A stretch of DNA of 64,000 bases from Gavia stellata (Eukaryota > Chordata > Aves > Gaviiformes > Gaviidae). The notes under the pieces are model-generated. The model did no database searches and was not told the DNA's origin. It saw only the letters and a program-made list of their open reading frames with translations. A program made the position numbers and the translations under genes. Shown one piece after another: positions 38,201-50,713 of the stretch. Every line of letters begins with the position of its first letter. Position 1 is the first letter of the stretch. Location: the NCBI RefSeq assembly GCF_030936135.1, contig NC_082603.1, forward strand, positions 25,634,880-25,698,879. The letters run 5' to 3'.

Positions 38201-41200
38201 GGGTAAGTGCTAAATGCACTTACCCTACAACCCCATCAGAGGCAGAGTTCCTTGCTTTATTTTCTTGTAGATGTAGAAGCAGTCCCCCCACTACAATCAG
38301 AAAAAAGGCAGGTGGGGAATAAATCTCCTGACCAGATGTTTGCATGGACACTTCACTCAACAGGGGAAACCCTGTCACGTTAAGGGGCTTCTGTCTGTTC
38401 TGCAAATTTGAGAACTTTTTTTTTTCCCCTTCTAGTCATATGAATTGAATTTTATAAAGCATACAACACTAATGATAAGAGGAAAGACACTCAAACTATA
38501 AATATATTCCTCAGCATAACAGAATGAGGAAGTGTTTTCAACCAGAGCTGGTTTGGAGGAAGAACTTCTGTTAAAAATTCCCCCTGTTGTGAAACAGGTT
38601 TGTTTTCCAGTTGTTTGAAAAAAACCCCATTAAACATTGCTTTGATAATAATACATAACACAAATAATGATGTATATTTAGGTATTACTAATAATTAAAT
38701 TTGCTTGATGTTGTGGAAACAGTTGACAAAACTGACATTCTAATAAAGCAGTTTCATGTTTTCTCATTGGAAACTGTTCACTCTCCAGTTTTCCATTAGC
38801 TCTACTTCAACTGCTTTAATGTGTGGTTATCTATAATGCCTGTTGTATTGGGAAGCTGAGCAAACGAATGTTATTTACACAGAAATTAAAATACACTTCC
38901 AGATGAAAATCACAGTGCCTTTAGGACTTGAAAATTAATCTCTCGCTTAATATACTATTCTTGACATATGAGGCTGCTTTTCTGAGTGGGGAGCTCATGA
39001 GGTTTTTGGAGTTATTTTTGGTTCTAGATTTATCAATGTGAACAAGAATGATCTCCCCTTGTCCCCAGCTGCTGCCATTTCTCACACCATTCACTGCTAA
39101 GCTAGAGCTATGTAAGACAGTCTCAGAGATCTGAGCTAGCAGAGTCCTGCAGTGGTTATGAAGCAGTGCTCTTCCAGTGGGTTTGCCAGCACCCCTCCAT
39201 GCATGGACTCACCAGAGACCCTTTGGCAGTGTGGTGGTGTCACCTGGCATAACCAGGTTCTTTGTGCCTGTTTTTTGGTTTGTTTTGGTGTTTTTTTGTT
39301 TGGGGGGGTGTTGTTTTTTTAAATTTTATTTTATTTTTAAATGAGTTGGTAGGACTAACTGGAAACACACCCAACCTGCAATCAACATGTACATGTTAAG
39401 ACCTCTGTGAGAATCTGTGCTTGTATTGAGTGCTGACATTGCTACAGAATCCAGAGGGAGTGGGAAACCAGCGTACTTTGAATACAGTCTCTCCTAGATA
39501 CTTCTTAACCAAGATCCCTTTGGTAGCAGCTCCAGACAGACTATGAAGAATATCAGTCCTCCCTCAAAAACAAATTGAAAAACCAAAGCTGCCCTCTTGA
39601 GTTGCTGCTCTCTAAATCAGTTGTTTTGCTAGGATCAAAGTATGCAAAGAGCTGCTGCTGTGTATACAGTGGCTTATCAGTTTTGTGTAGTCACTACTGT
39701 ATAGGTAAGTAGTTCAAAGTACTGTATAACAAGTTTACATAGGAAAGACTGTATGTGAAATAATTTCTTCTAGGTTAAGTCAGCATAATGGAATTCAACA
39801 GGCAAATCAGCTCAATTTGTACTGTCCTCCAAACTATGTATAAGCTTTTGAGAATACTTTGAGGAAATTTTCTTCTAGTGAAGAACTAACATAGTATAAA
39901 TAATGTGGTGTATGTACTTATACTTTACCTTTGGTGCTATAGACGAGGGGACAATCTCTTCCCAAAGAATCCTGATAACACGATGCGTTATGATTACACT
40001 GATTACAAGGATACCTGGAAGGCTATGGAGAAGCTGGTGGAAAAAGGTCTCGTGAAAGCCATTGGGCTGTCAAACTTCAACAGTCGTCAGATTGATGATG
40101 TACTAAGTGTGGCTACTGTCAAACCAGCTGTGCTTCAGGTAAGGTGAATAACGGAGAGGACAAATACCTTTCCTATGTGTCCTTAAGAGTGAAGAATTTG
40201 CAAGCCAATGCTATGTGTTTAGCACAAGGGGTGTAGTTTCTTACATACAGGGAATAATATAGCCACCTCTGCAGGAGTAAGGACACAGAGGTGGTCTTTT
40301 CAGGCAGATCAATTTGTTGGGGAGGAGGCCTATATCCATATTCTGTGGCCATTTATGCCTGCTTAGTTGAACAGGCCTGTGGAAGAGTTCATCTTCACTG
40401 TAAGGAACAATTTAGTCTATGAGAGAAAGACTGGGGGGAGTAACTGGAATACATTCTGTAGAGAGCTTCCTTGCTTGTTGGATAATCTGTTTGGTACATG
40501 GGGAAAATCCAGCACTCTAAACTTAGGCAATCTATTCTCCTTTTCCTGTAAACTTAGCCTACCAGACACTTTTTCGTTCTTTCATTAAAGCTTATCCTCA
40601 TAAGGTTTTGCAGAATCTGGAATGACCTCCTGTGATATGTTTGATTCTGCTGTGCTTTTGACTTCCTGTTTGCTTAGAGTTTTGTGTTGTTATCTATTCT
40701 CTAGCCACTCATTGTGGGTCATTTTAACAGGTAGAATGCCATCCTTACCTAGCTCAGAACGAGCTGATAGCTCACTGCCAGAAACAAGGACTGGTTGTCA
40801 CTGCCTACAGTCCCCTTGGTTCTCCAGATCGCATGTGGAAACACCCAGATGAGCCTGTGCTTCTAGAAGAACCTGGGATCAAAAAACTGGCAGAAAAGTA
40901 CAGCAAGTCACCTGCACAGATCATTCTCAGGTACAGAGCAATTGTCAGAGAGGGTGGCATTTGGGATGTGGCCTTAAACAAAGCAAAATGTGCAAGCTGG
41001 AAGGAATCTAGTTGCAGTGTATGTTCTTCCACATCGGTGGGGAGTTAAGGTCACAGGGAGTGCCAAAAGCAAACCCTATTTGGGGCTTGTTTTACAGAGG
41101 TGGTAGAGTTGGTCCTGCCTTAGAGCAGGTGGATGGACTAAACCAGAGGGGTCTATTCAGGGCCTGGATCCATGCCTGGGACAGTTCACTACCTTTTTTG

Positions 41201-44200
41201 CTGTGGAATAGCAGTAGGACAATTCAGGCAGCGGTGTACCACATTTGACTGCTGCCTACTGAATTTGCCCGTGGCCAGTTGCTTGAACCCTTGAGCATTT
41301 GCTACTGCATTCAGATGGGCTCCCAGGAAGAGGGGCTGAGGAAGGGACCTTCCTTCTTCGCACTGAAGAACCATTTGCTGTTTTGTTTTTATATAGCAAA
41401 AGCCAGCTACTGGATACTGGGAAACAAGGTGATTGAGTGATATCCAGAATGTGATCAGCACCTTGTAAAGTAAAATTGGATTTCTATCCTCATTTTCTGT
41501 CTGGCTCTGTATCTATCAGTGTCACTAGTACAGTCTTGGGCAGCAGCAAGTTACCCTGCCAGCTGAACATGTTCAAGACTTGGTGCTCAAGCCACTAGAC
41601 AGGCACTCGAGGGACCTGGGTTTTCTTCTAGTTTCTCAGTAGTTGTCATGTTAGAACTTGTGGAAAATGCTTGAGTACCTTTTTTCTAACTGTTTCTTGG
41701 GTTTCTAGCTTAAAGCACCTGAAACTTGCTTGCTTGTTCAAAGGCATGAGCATCTTCCCCTCATTGATTAGTCCAGTGGCTCCTGTCTTCCTTGAGCTTG
41801 TACATGCTAGGTCCTAATACAATACAGTGCTATGTCAGCCCTCTTCTGGATATTTTTATTTCATACAGAAATGTAAGTGGCATCTCAGCTGCCACAGATT
41901 ATTTCTCAACCAAAATAAATATCAGGGTTCTTGACCTGCACGCATAGAAGACTTCTCTCCTCCCTCTCTTAATAGATGGCAAGTGCAGCGTAAAGTGGTT
42001 GCCATTCCCAAGAGCGTCACTCCTGCTCGCATTCAGCAGAATCTCCAGGTAAGTTTAAATGGAGGAAAGGAGTTTCAGCAATGCCCTTTCATGTGAGTAA
42101 TACACTGTCCTACTACTTGCAGAACAGCAAGCTGAGGCACTTGGTTCATAGTGGTTCGTCAGTGTATGCGCATGCTTAGAAGGGAGGGTAAAGATTTTTG
42201 GAAAACAAACTTGGTATGTCTTAAGCAACTAAGTGTCTATGCGCGCATGTGTGCATATGTGCACATGCACAGTCTCGTTCTCAAAAGGTAAAGAATGTCC
42301 TTGGTAGAAGTCTAAATGAAAAATCTTTACTGAAATCTATCTGAGATATATTTATTGAACAAGGGAGACTTCTAATGATGTTTAATGGTTCTTATTTATG
42401 AATAACGGCTGTTCTACCCTGTAAGTCAGGGCTGGTGACTATTTCTGCAGCAAACTGCTATTCTAATGATGATGAAGGAATAGAATTAGTGTGATTCACT
42501 TCTGCTCTGAAGTAGACAGTTTGCTTTAGAAATTATTTGAAAACTCTGACTTCCAATAATTTGGAGGGAAGTGTCTGAATCGCCTCCTGTGATCTTTTTT
42601 CAGCCATTAATCATACAGATTGGCTGGTTACATACTTGTTTTTAAGTTAAGACTTGTTTCTGTAACTGTTACTCCCATTAAACCAACTTCTGCCATGTAG
42701 TTTGCTGCTAGAAATGTCAAGAAGTTTGAGTAAACACTGCAGTTACTCAAGGTTTAGATCTGCATGGGAACAGAATATTGACTGAGTAGGCAACACTTGG
42801 AGGAACAGTCCCACGGCTTTCTGTCTTTGTGGAAGAGTGCTATGCAGTATCAGTGTAAGAGCTGGCAGGTGTATGAACACCTCAGGCTTTAAGCCTTTGT
42901 TCTGGTGTTTGTTATAAAATGGGTTTAGTTGCAACTTCATATTTATGAACAGAAGACAAACTAATACTGTCTGAAGCCAAGATTTTTCCAGATACATAAA
43001 TTCTGTTGGTCAGAGTTGCATGGAAATTCCCTCTATTTGAGGCTCAGACTTACCAAAGTTGCAGCTTCTGAAGGTGTTTGAAATATTACAGGTTGCATTA
43101 TGTTTAATTTACTTGGCTTTTAACACTAGGATCTCACATCTTTAATATAGGATGTAGGTTTTCTTTTTGAAAGTACAAAAGAAATATTATGTAACTACAG
43201 CTTAATAAATTATTCCAGTATTGTGTGTGTGCCTCAATTACAACTGTGTTGTTGCACTGTCATCTGAAATTAAACACTGAAATGGTCAGCAATGTCTCGG
43301 CTCACTGCTGCTGTTCCATTCTGTTCTGGATGATGGAGAAATGGAACTTTTCTGCCTTTAAGTCAGCTCTATTGCTTGTGGATCTCTGGAGAAATTCACA
43401 GTACAAGGGGATGGTTGTGACTTGCAAAGGAAACAAAACCAAGCGGCAAAACTCAACATCAATTAAACATGAAAAATCTATAGTTCTTGAATAAAGCCTC
43501 TTGCTTTTGTTCTCAGGTGTTTGATTTCAGCCTCACGGAAGAGGAGATGAGCCACATTGGAAACCTGAATAAAAACTGGCGTTACATTGTGCCAATGATT
43601 ACGGTAAATTTCTTACGTTTCTAATGGTTTTGATCGTGTGCATGTGACCACAACTTGGGCTTTCTGCGGTTTTCTTTCTTTTACTGTCCCTGTCAGAACT
43701 ACTTACTGAATAAGAGCACTACATCTTTTTAGGGTGTCTAAAATGAAAGACTTTTTCAAAAGCTTCGTACAAAAAAGGTAGCTTTTTGAAAACTTCTCTC
43801 CTCTGTTTTGGCCACTGATGGCTCCCTCGTTCTCATTACTGACCTGTCCACGGGCCTTTAGCCTCCTGCTGATTTGTTCTTCTCATGTACAGGCAGGCTA
43901 AGGTCCATGTCATTCCTCCAGAAGTACCCCTTGTTCCAGTTGTCCCTGTCTACTTATACCATAAATCTCTAAGATCAGTGAAGACTCAGGGTGTTATTAG
44001 TTCTCCACATCCATTGTGAAAGTCACATGAGGGAATTTGTCCACTCCCCTCCACTGGATAATCCCCCCTTTCAGCATCTGTTGTAATGACCTTCCTAAGT
44101 TTGGCTTTAGGCTGTGTTATTTTTCTTCTCAAATCCATTAGCCACAGCATTTTTTAGCATCAGTAGTTTACTCTGTCATATGAAACCTTACCTCACGTGC

Positions 44201-47200
44201 TATCAGGTGCCAGTCTGTTTTTAGAGGAACCAATGCCTTATAAGTGTTGATGGCTTCTTAGTCTGTCTTTTCTTATATTAAAGGAACTAACCTTGTCCCT
44301 TTCCCCTTACTGAAAAAAAAAAAAGCAATTTCAATGTCTCCTGTCTTTATAGTGTTCCTCGTTTCTTATTGTCCTGCTTCTGACTATGCAGCAGAGAGCT
44401 GTTGCCATTCGCTGTTGTGTCACCAACCAACATATGGCAACTGTGCTATAGTGCGTCTGAAGTGATTTATCCCTTCTCTATCGTACAGTACACTCCATAG
44501 ATACAGTAGGTCTCTCTGCAAATTTGGAGGCTGTCAAGCATACCCTTGCTTCTCCAGCAGTTTGTCTGCCTGTAAATTATTCTTCAATAGTCAGTGGCTA
44601 CTGGCTATAGGAATTCTCTGGGGAAAGCTTTTCTCCAGGACTTATCACTGAGTTTTTTTGAGTACTTGAGAGCATATCATTGACTATTCTGAGTTAGAAA
44701 AGAGAAGTTGTGAATGTGTGGTGAACGACTGTCTCATATCAAGGGTAGATACTTGTTACAGCTTTTGCTGTTTTGTCATGCTGGGGCTTACGAGAACTTC
44801 AAGGCCATGCTTTTAACTGTATGGTTGCTTCAGTATGTGTGCGTAAATATAAACCCCCGCATCCCTGCAGGATTATCTTTGTGCTTATGGGTCAGGAGTC
44901 TGTACACCAAACTGCGAGCTTAGCTGCTGATCTGTGTGAATGTGGTGGTAGTGAAGCACACCTGCTGCTGACACGACAGTATGTTTCTTTCAAGTGTTTT
45001 GCTACTCACGCTGCAAACAGAGTTGTTTTGTTAGTGAAACTGCAAAATATGTTAGAATGTAGCCTGGCTTGGATGAGCCAGGGATAATTCATGTGCCTTT
45101 GTTACCTGGGAGACCTGATCAGATCACAGTGATTCACAAAGGAGAGATGAAATGCAGTTCAAAGTGCTAGCCCAGCCAACTAGAAAAAGGGTGAATGTGA
45201 TGCAGCTGGGCTTCAAAGGTATTGCCATATTGTCAGATAACAAGAAAGGAAGAAGCAACATGAGGAGAATTAAAACACGACTCTGTAGCTGTAAGATCTC
45301 TAGCGGAACCTTTTGTCTCCTGCCCATCCCTTCTGGGCTTATCAGAATTTTCATCAACTGTGAATTAAAATTCCTGTCTAACCTTTCATGCCTATCTCTT
45401 TTATGAATCTAACTTAACAGTGTCTGGATTTCAAAGTGTGATACGGCAGTGATATCAGAGCTCCTATCATAACTGACGAGACAGTTTTTCCTTGCTTTAC
45501 TTTGTCGACATATAACAAGTCCTTATAGTTGTGCCACTCTTCTCCACACTGTGTTTTGTTTAAAGCCTGAGGAGAGGCTGTTACATCGCATGTAGACAAT
45601 TTAAGTTGCTTTATACTTAACAGTTCATTATCTGGACAGAGGTTGGAAATTACCTTGCACCAGCCTGAAATCCAAACTTCCGGAAACACATAACTGTCCA
45701 AGGAATATACTTAAGCCAAACTTCAATGGCTAGCAAGCCAGGAGAGGAGGAGTGATGGTGTTGTACACATGGTGATCTGTCTATTTTGGATAGTTAGTTC
45801 CCGTTGATCTGCAGTGTGTTCGCTGCTGATTTTACCCCCCCCCTTCTCTCAAATTCCTGGGGTAGACTGGAATCAGCTATGTGAAACATTGCTTCTGGCA
45901 GCTGCTGTCTTGGCATGCCGCGATGAAGAATGCTTACCTGAAGAGCTGTTCTGTGTAGTGAAATATGCAGGGGAAAGAAACTGGGGGGAAAAAAATGAGG
46001 AATATGAATTCTAGGGACATAGGGAAGTTCTTGGCTCTCAAGAGAATGTGAGGAAACCTGAAGATACTGTGATACTTTTGTCCACAGTTTTAAGGATTGT
46101 CTTCAGTTGCAGCTTCATTTCAGCTTTATTTTATTTTAATCTGAGCATCAGTCAGATATTAAACCTTAACACCTTAGTTTTCTGCTCTGTAGTGCCCCCA
46201 AGTGACTACTTTCACAGTTCAGTAGTCACTGTAAACAATTTGTTACTAGGGGTTCCAGTTGTTGCTTTGAAATGCATGTTTTATACTGAAAACTAATAAA
46301 GGGACTTGCTAGTGGATGCTTGAAGTCCCTGTGATTCCCTCTGCCCCGTAACATTTTGAGTGATCTCTAACATCACATTTATATGTAAAAAAAAAAATGA
46401 AATTTATATGTATAAAAAAAATCAATTATTTCTGTAACATAACCTTTATTCAGTCATTAGTCGCTTAATATACGTTTTAGCTGAATGATGCTAGTCTTTC
46501 ACCCAGGGAGGTGTGTCTCTTTGCCGATGCTACACCTAAATTTCCCCAAATGTTGCAGATGAGGAGCAAGGTTTTACCTCAGCTCCTCAGAAGTTGGGGG
46601 TGTTGCAATGGACTTAGTGCATCTCGAAATGCAACATCTGCATCTGAATGTTTAGAGGTGGGATGTAGGAACTGAGACTTCTGCATGGCCACATCTGCTT
46701 TTGGGCCAGCCTGAGCCTCTGCTTCATTATCTGTGAGTATCAGTTTCAGTAGTCCCATGTCACAGCTGGGGAAGCTGGCCTTCCAGGGAAATGTTCTTAA
46801 ACAAAAAGTGCTATGAAGGAGTTCAGTGACACTATTAATGCTTTAGTATATGACCCTGAACAAGTTATTCAATGTGTTTCATCTCATCCATCTGTACAAT
46901 CGGCAGCCCGGCAACTCTCTATCATGGAAACATGGGCAAATCTCCGACTCCATAATAAGGTGTTTTGAAGTGTGCGTGTTACAACACTTACTCGATAATG
47001 GCTGCAAGGCAAAAGGCTTTTAACTAATCTTAATCTAATTCTTCAAGCCTCAGCAGCTTGAAAGACGCTTGCTCTAGGCTACAGAAATCTATCCTTTTTT
47101 CTAATTATTTTTTTTATTTTTCTTTCAAGAAGTGCTAAGAGGACTCAGGGGTAGAGGGAACAGCTCTGGTTTAAGCTGAAGAAGATACTCCCAGATGTTT

Positions 47201-47364
47201 GGGATATGAAGGTTTAAAATCTAAACCATGCAGAGTTTGAAACTGAGAGCAAGAATGGATTTTTATCTTTCACTTGAATCTGTCTGTTTACTTCGCAGGT
47301 GAATGGAAAGCTAGTAGCAAGAGACGCTGGACACCCCCATTACCCCTTCAATGACCCCTATTAA
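29284..47364 (+). CDS. AKR1A1: AKR1A1, NADPH-dependent aldehyde reductase, eight coding exons
   Basis: Cytosolic (beta/alpha)8-barrel aldo-keto reductase that reduces aldehydes, including glucuronate to gulonate, and acts as an S-nitroso-CoA reductase. Exons: 29284-29373, 35264-35383, 37061-37212, 39943-40138, 40731-40930, 41976-42048, 43517-43603, 47299-47364. They total 984 nt, 327 aa; human is 325. The N-terminus reads [20 protein letters not shown], and the ATG lies six bases into its exon. The catalytic tetrad is visible: Asp47 ([11 protein letters not shown]), Tyr52, Lys82 (VTSKLWN) and His115 (YLMHWP). The cofactor-binding IPKS motif is in exon 6 of this list ([16 protein letters not shown]). 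The C-terminus is [10 protein letters not shown]. Both extra residues relative to human are near the N-terminus. All phases and GT-AG boundaries agree. Confidence 0.98.
32875..33021 (+). mobile_element. CR1 LINE, degraded 3' end (+)
   Basis: Recognisable end of a sauropsid CR1. A 'ggaatagactgcc' block, the 'ggtttagacttagttgg.cctgc.gtgg' block and the 'ggtagactagatgatgtctcaag' block appear in the order seen in CR1 3' ends. Many substitutions show it is old. It lies in the first large AKR1A1 intron. Confidence 0.65.
37925..38060 (+). mobile_element. MIR-type SINE (+)
   Basis: Shows the core order of MIR: 'tgccattgacct', 'gtaaccttgagg', 'ttgtgcctta', 'ttatctgtaaaatgagaa', 'gtgctttgtaaag'. Located in an AKR1A1 intron. 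Confidence 0.6.
41095..41165 (+). mobile_element. CR1 LINE fragment, 3' end (+)
   Basis: A short match to the same CR1 tail: 'gagttggtcctgccttagagcagg', then 'tggatggacta'. Much degraded. It lies in the AKR1A1 intron after the exon ending at 40930. Confidence 0.5.
46845..46915 (+). mobile_element. MIR-type SINE core fragment (+)
   Basis: 'tatgaccctgaacaagttattcaa', then 'catctcatccatctgtacaat', matches the 'gaccttgggcaagttacttaa' and 'cctcatctgtaaaat' blocks of MIR. In the last AKR1A1 intron. Confidence 0.5.
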
Positions 47365-47455
47365 CTACTAGAAAGTAAGGCATTAGTATAACATGCTCCT
47401 CTGCACACTCTTCCACAAAGTAATTGTTGCCAAAATTTGTCAAAAAACCTGTCCA

Positions 47456-47461
47456 AATAAA
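47456..47461 (+). terminator. AKR1A1: AKR1A1 poly(A) signal (AATAAA)
   Basis: AATAAA 92 nt after the TAA, giving a short 3'UTR of about 110-120 nt. A second AATAAA near 47810 could serve a longer form. Confidence 0.65.
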
Positions 47462-47479
47462 ACCTTCCTTCCTGATTAG

Positions 47480-49900
47480 GTTTACTGAAAATGTACTGCT
47501 TCTAATTGACCTCCTTTCTGGAGATACTGTAGCTTCCATGTCGAAGTTTGTGGATTCATTACAATGACTGCAAGCTTGCTCCTGGAAACGTCAAATCTTT
47601 CGGGGATTAGACAAGGAGTGGGGGAGCCTAAATCAAGTTCCAAACACCTTGTTATCAGGTTAGGGCAATACTTTGGGATTACTGCCTGTGAAACAGTTTT
47701 GAAAGCTTTCGTTACTACCATGAGGGGAAAAAAGGGGGAAAGGCATGAAAGCATTTTAAGAGTAAACCACTGCTCAGCCATCAACTTTATTCCCTGTATA
47801 AAAATATTAATAAAGACATCAAAGTGAAATGTGCTACAGTTGCACTATGTCCATAAACCACTCATTAAAACCCAAGTAACCAGCCATGCCCAGTGCTTTT
47901 TATCCCCTTCAGAGTACTTGTGGGACTTAGAAATCTCTCTTCTCTATTTTCTTTTTCTTGTAATTTACCTGTAGATTTGAGGAGAATAAATGCATACCCT
48001 GGAGCAGGCCTTCAGGGCAATCCTCTCATTTGCTTGTCACCTGGATAGGTTTCAGCTCTGACAATAGTTCTGATCGTCCTATCACAAAAGCCTCAAGAAC
48101 TTTTTAGCAAGTCTTGTAGAAAAACATTCTGCTTTTCCCCTAAAGTTCCCAGTGTCTCTTTACCAAAGATGTCTAGTTGGAGTTCTGGAAGGTCACAAAA
48201 TTAGTTCCTGACTATACAGTAAGAGCAAAGACCTGTCAGAGGGCCCCTTCCATTTTAATGTTGCATTTTTGACTGCTGCCTGGGTTGATGCTTGGGAGAG
48301 CTGGTCCTGTCCCCTGTTCTACCGCTGACCTGCTGGTAACTCTGGGCAAGTCATTTGCCTTTCCTGTGCCTCTGGTTTCCCACTTGCCATGTCTCTGTGT
48401 TACTCCCTGGCAGGGACTAATTTACTGAGTGCTGATACACCATTGAGCAGGACTGGAACTGTAGCTCTAACAAAGGCTTTATTTTGTTTCAGTCTCTTAA
48501 TGAATTGCCTCGCCATCTGAGTACAAAGGACATGAGGTGCTAGTACCTAGCAGTGTTCCACTGGTGATACCTTCTGTGGCCTTAGCAATGTTAACACTTT
48601 ATTTTGGTTTTCTCTACCCATAGAATAGGATTAATACTAATTTGCTGTGGTGCAGACAGCGTAGCAAGGCCGTTTCCAAAGGCGCCTCAGATTTAAAACA
48701 AAGGAACTCTTTCAGATCTGTTGATGCCATTCAGAGACAGTCATAGGCACAACTCCTTGTTTGCTGCTGGATAAAGAAAGCTTAAGCAACTGTAAGTGAG
48801 ATAAAGAACCCTTATTTCTTATTTTTCTCATAGCAATAACAAACATATAATTAGAAAAATAATCCTCTGTATTCAAATAGTTCAAAAATTGAAGAATTAG
48901 GTTCTTCTGGTTTTGATAACCTCATTTATAGTGGGCCTATAGTAAAACTATATATTCATCTCAAGCATAACGCCTCCTCAAGTATTTCCTGCCCTGGGCC
49001 TCACCGCATGCAGCTGAACTGGAACAAACCTGTTTATCACTTTTTGTAATCCTTATGTAAAATTTAAAGAATTTCTGTTCCTCAGTAAAGTGTTTCCTAA
49101 TTCCTGCTGAATTTACCTCAGTGGAGAAAGCCATTACAGCTCAGTTAGGATTCTTTACTAGACTGGACGTTTTCTGCTAAGGGAGATGAAATCCCTGTTG
49201 GTTTTTTACTATTCTAATCAAACATGCATGACTTTGAATACTGTTGTTACTGCAAATCAGTAGGGAGGCAATTTTACTTTGAAGGCTCTATGCAGAATAT
49301 TAACAGCAGTCATCCTGCCAAGAAAAGTGGCTTTTGTTGCATGTATTTCCACTTGTGTGTTTGCATGTCTTAAATAAATACTGTACTCAGTGTGCGACCG
49401 TGAGCTTTTTTTCCCCCCTCTAATGTCAGGGCCGCAGTTAACTTTTTCTAGTTACTTCTCTAATCAAGAAAAAGTAAGCAGGCAGAGAGAATTCCCAAGA
49501 AAAGCGGATTAATTCTGTATCTCTATTAAGCCTGCGATTCCCAGCTCTGGTACTGCATGGAATAACACAGCACAGTTGAAGCTTGCGAACTTTTATCTTG
49601 AAGTAGCACAGGGGGAAATGAGCCTCCAGGTCTCCGCCAATGGCTTTGCTGCTGCTGTGCGAGTTTTCTGGAGGTCTCTACTGTCACAGCTGCAGCAGCC
49701 ATGTCTGCCTTGTCTGGTAGGTTACCGGTCCTGTGGGAAAAGCGAAGCAGCTGCATGAGCTGAGCCAGAGCCAAGTGACTGCTCCCCTCGAGTAGGCTGA
49801 GGCTGAATGGGGTGAGATTATGCCAGGGCAAGGGTGCCAGTGCCTCCTGACACGTAAGGCAGGGAGATAGGAGCTCTGCAAAGAAGGGGTCTGGGGTAGG
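47480..49900. other. Intergenic region between AKR1A1 and NASP
   Basis: Moderate-GC sequence with the MIR copy at 48.3 kb and A/T-rich patches near 48.8-49.0 kb. GC rises from about 49.6 kb towards the NASP island. No exon or RNA gene was recognised. Confidence 0.5.
48295..48385 (+). mobile_element. MIR-type SINE (+)
   Basis: 'ctaccgctgacctgctggtaac', 'tctgggcaagtcatttgcct' and 'tgtgcctctggtttccc' match successive MIR core blocks closely. Lies between AKR1A1 and NASP. Confidence 0.65.
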
Positions 49901-50375
49901 GCCGTTGGTATAGTTGGATGTGCGCCACGTTAATCCACGCCCGCCCTCTGCTCTGGATCAGTCCGTAGCCCGCAGGAGGGGGAGGGCCTGCCCGCCGAGC
50001 GGCGCTGAGGAGGGGCCCTGCCCGCGAAGGCAGCGCCGGGCCGGAGGAGACCCGGGGTCCGTGACCCGGGAGCAGGGGCCTGGCTCGCCCTTCTTGTGCT
50101 CTGAGACCTGCGCCGAGGTGCAGACCCGGCCCGCAGGGGCTCCCCCGCCCTTGGGGCAGGCCCTTCTCCCCGTGCCTCCCGGGAAGCCCGGGCGGCTCTC
50201 TGCCTCCCGGCGGCGCCCACCCCCGCGACGTGTCCGCCTTCCCCCGGGGCGGGAGGCAGGCAGCGAGGCCCCGGCCTTCCCACCGCCCCGGGGCCCGCCC
50301 GGCCGGCGTTTGGAGCCGCCGCGGGGGCGGGGCGGGCCCGGCGGGGAGCACGCACACGGCGGCCCCGCGGCGCGG

Positions 50376-50595
50376 ACTGCACTTCCCAGCGTGCCGCGCG
50401 GCAGCGGCTTCCCAGCGGAACTGCCTTTCCCTGCGCGCCCCCGCCCCGCCTCGCCCAGCACTACACTTCCCAGCGGGCCACGCGGCCCCGCGGCGGCCTC
50501 TCCCTCCCGGGACTACACTTCCCAGCAGGCCCCGCGCGGCGGCGCCCCGAGTGTCCCGCGGAGGGCGGGCGCGCGGCATGCCGGGAGCGGTAGTC
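50376..50595. promoter_or_regulatory. Array of ZNF143/SBS-like motifs upstream of NASP
   Basis: Three direct copies related to ACTACAnnTCCCAGCATGC start at 50376, 50460 and 50512. A fourth copy in reverse orientation lies at about 50575-50595. Each is followed or preceded by a GCGCGG-type block. This is the known SBS/'M4' promoter element bound by ZNF143 (and THAP11 complexes). Factor binding is inferred from sequence. Confidence 0.55.
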
Positions 50596-50713
50596 CCCCC
50601 GCGGCGTGCGCGCGCCGCGAGGCGGGCCGGGGCGTGTCCTCGAGGGTATATAGGCAGCCGGAGGGGTAGGGGTCTGCACTCTGCCGCCGCCGCCCCTGTC
50701 TCCAGCAGCTTCT

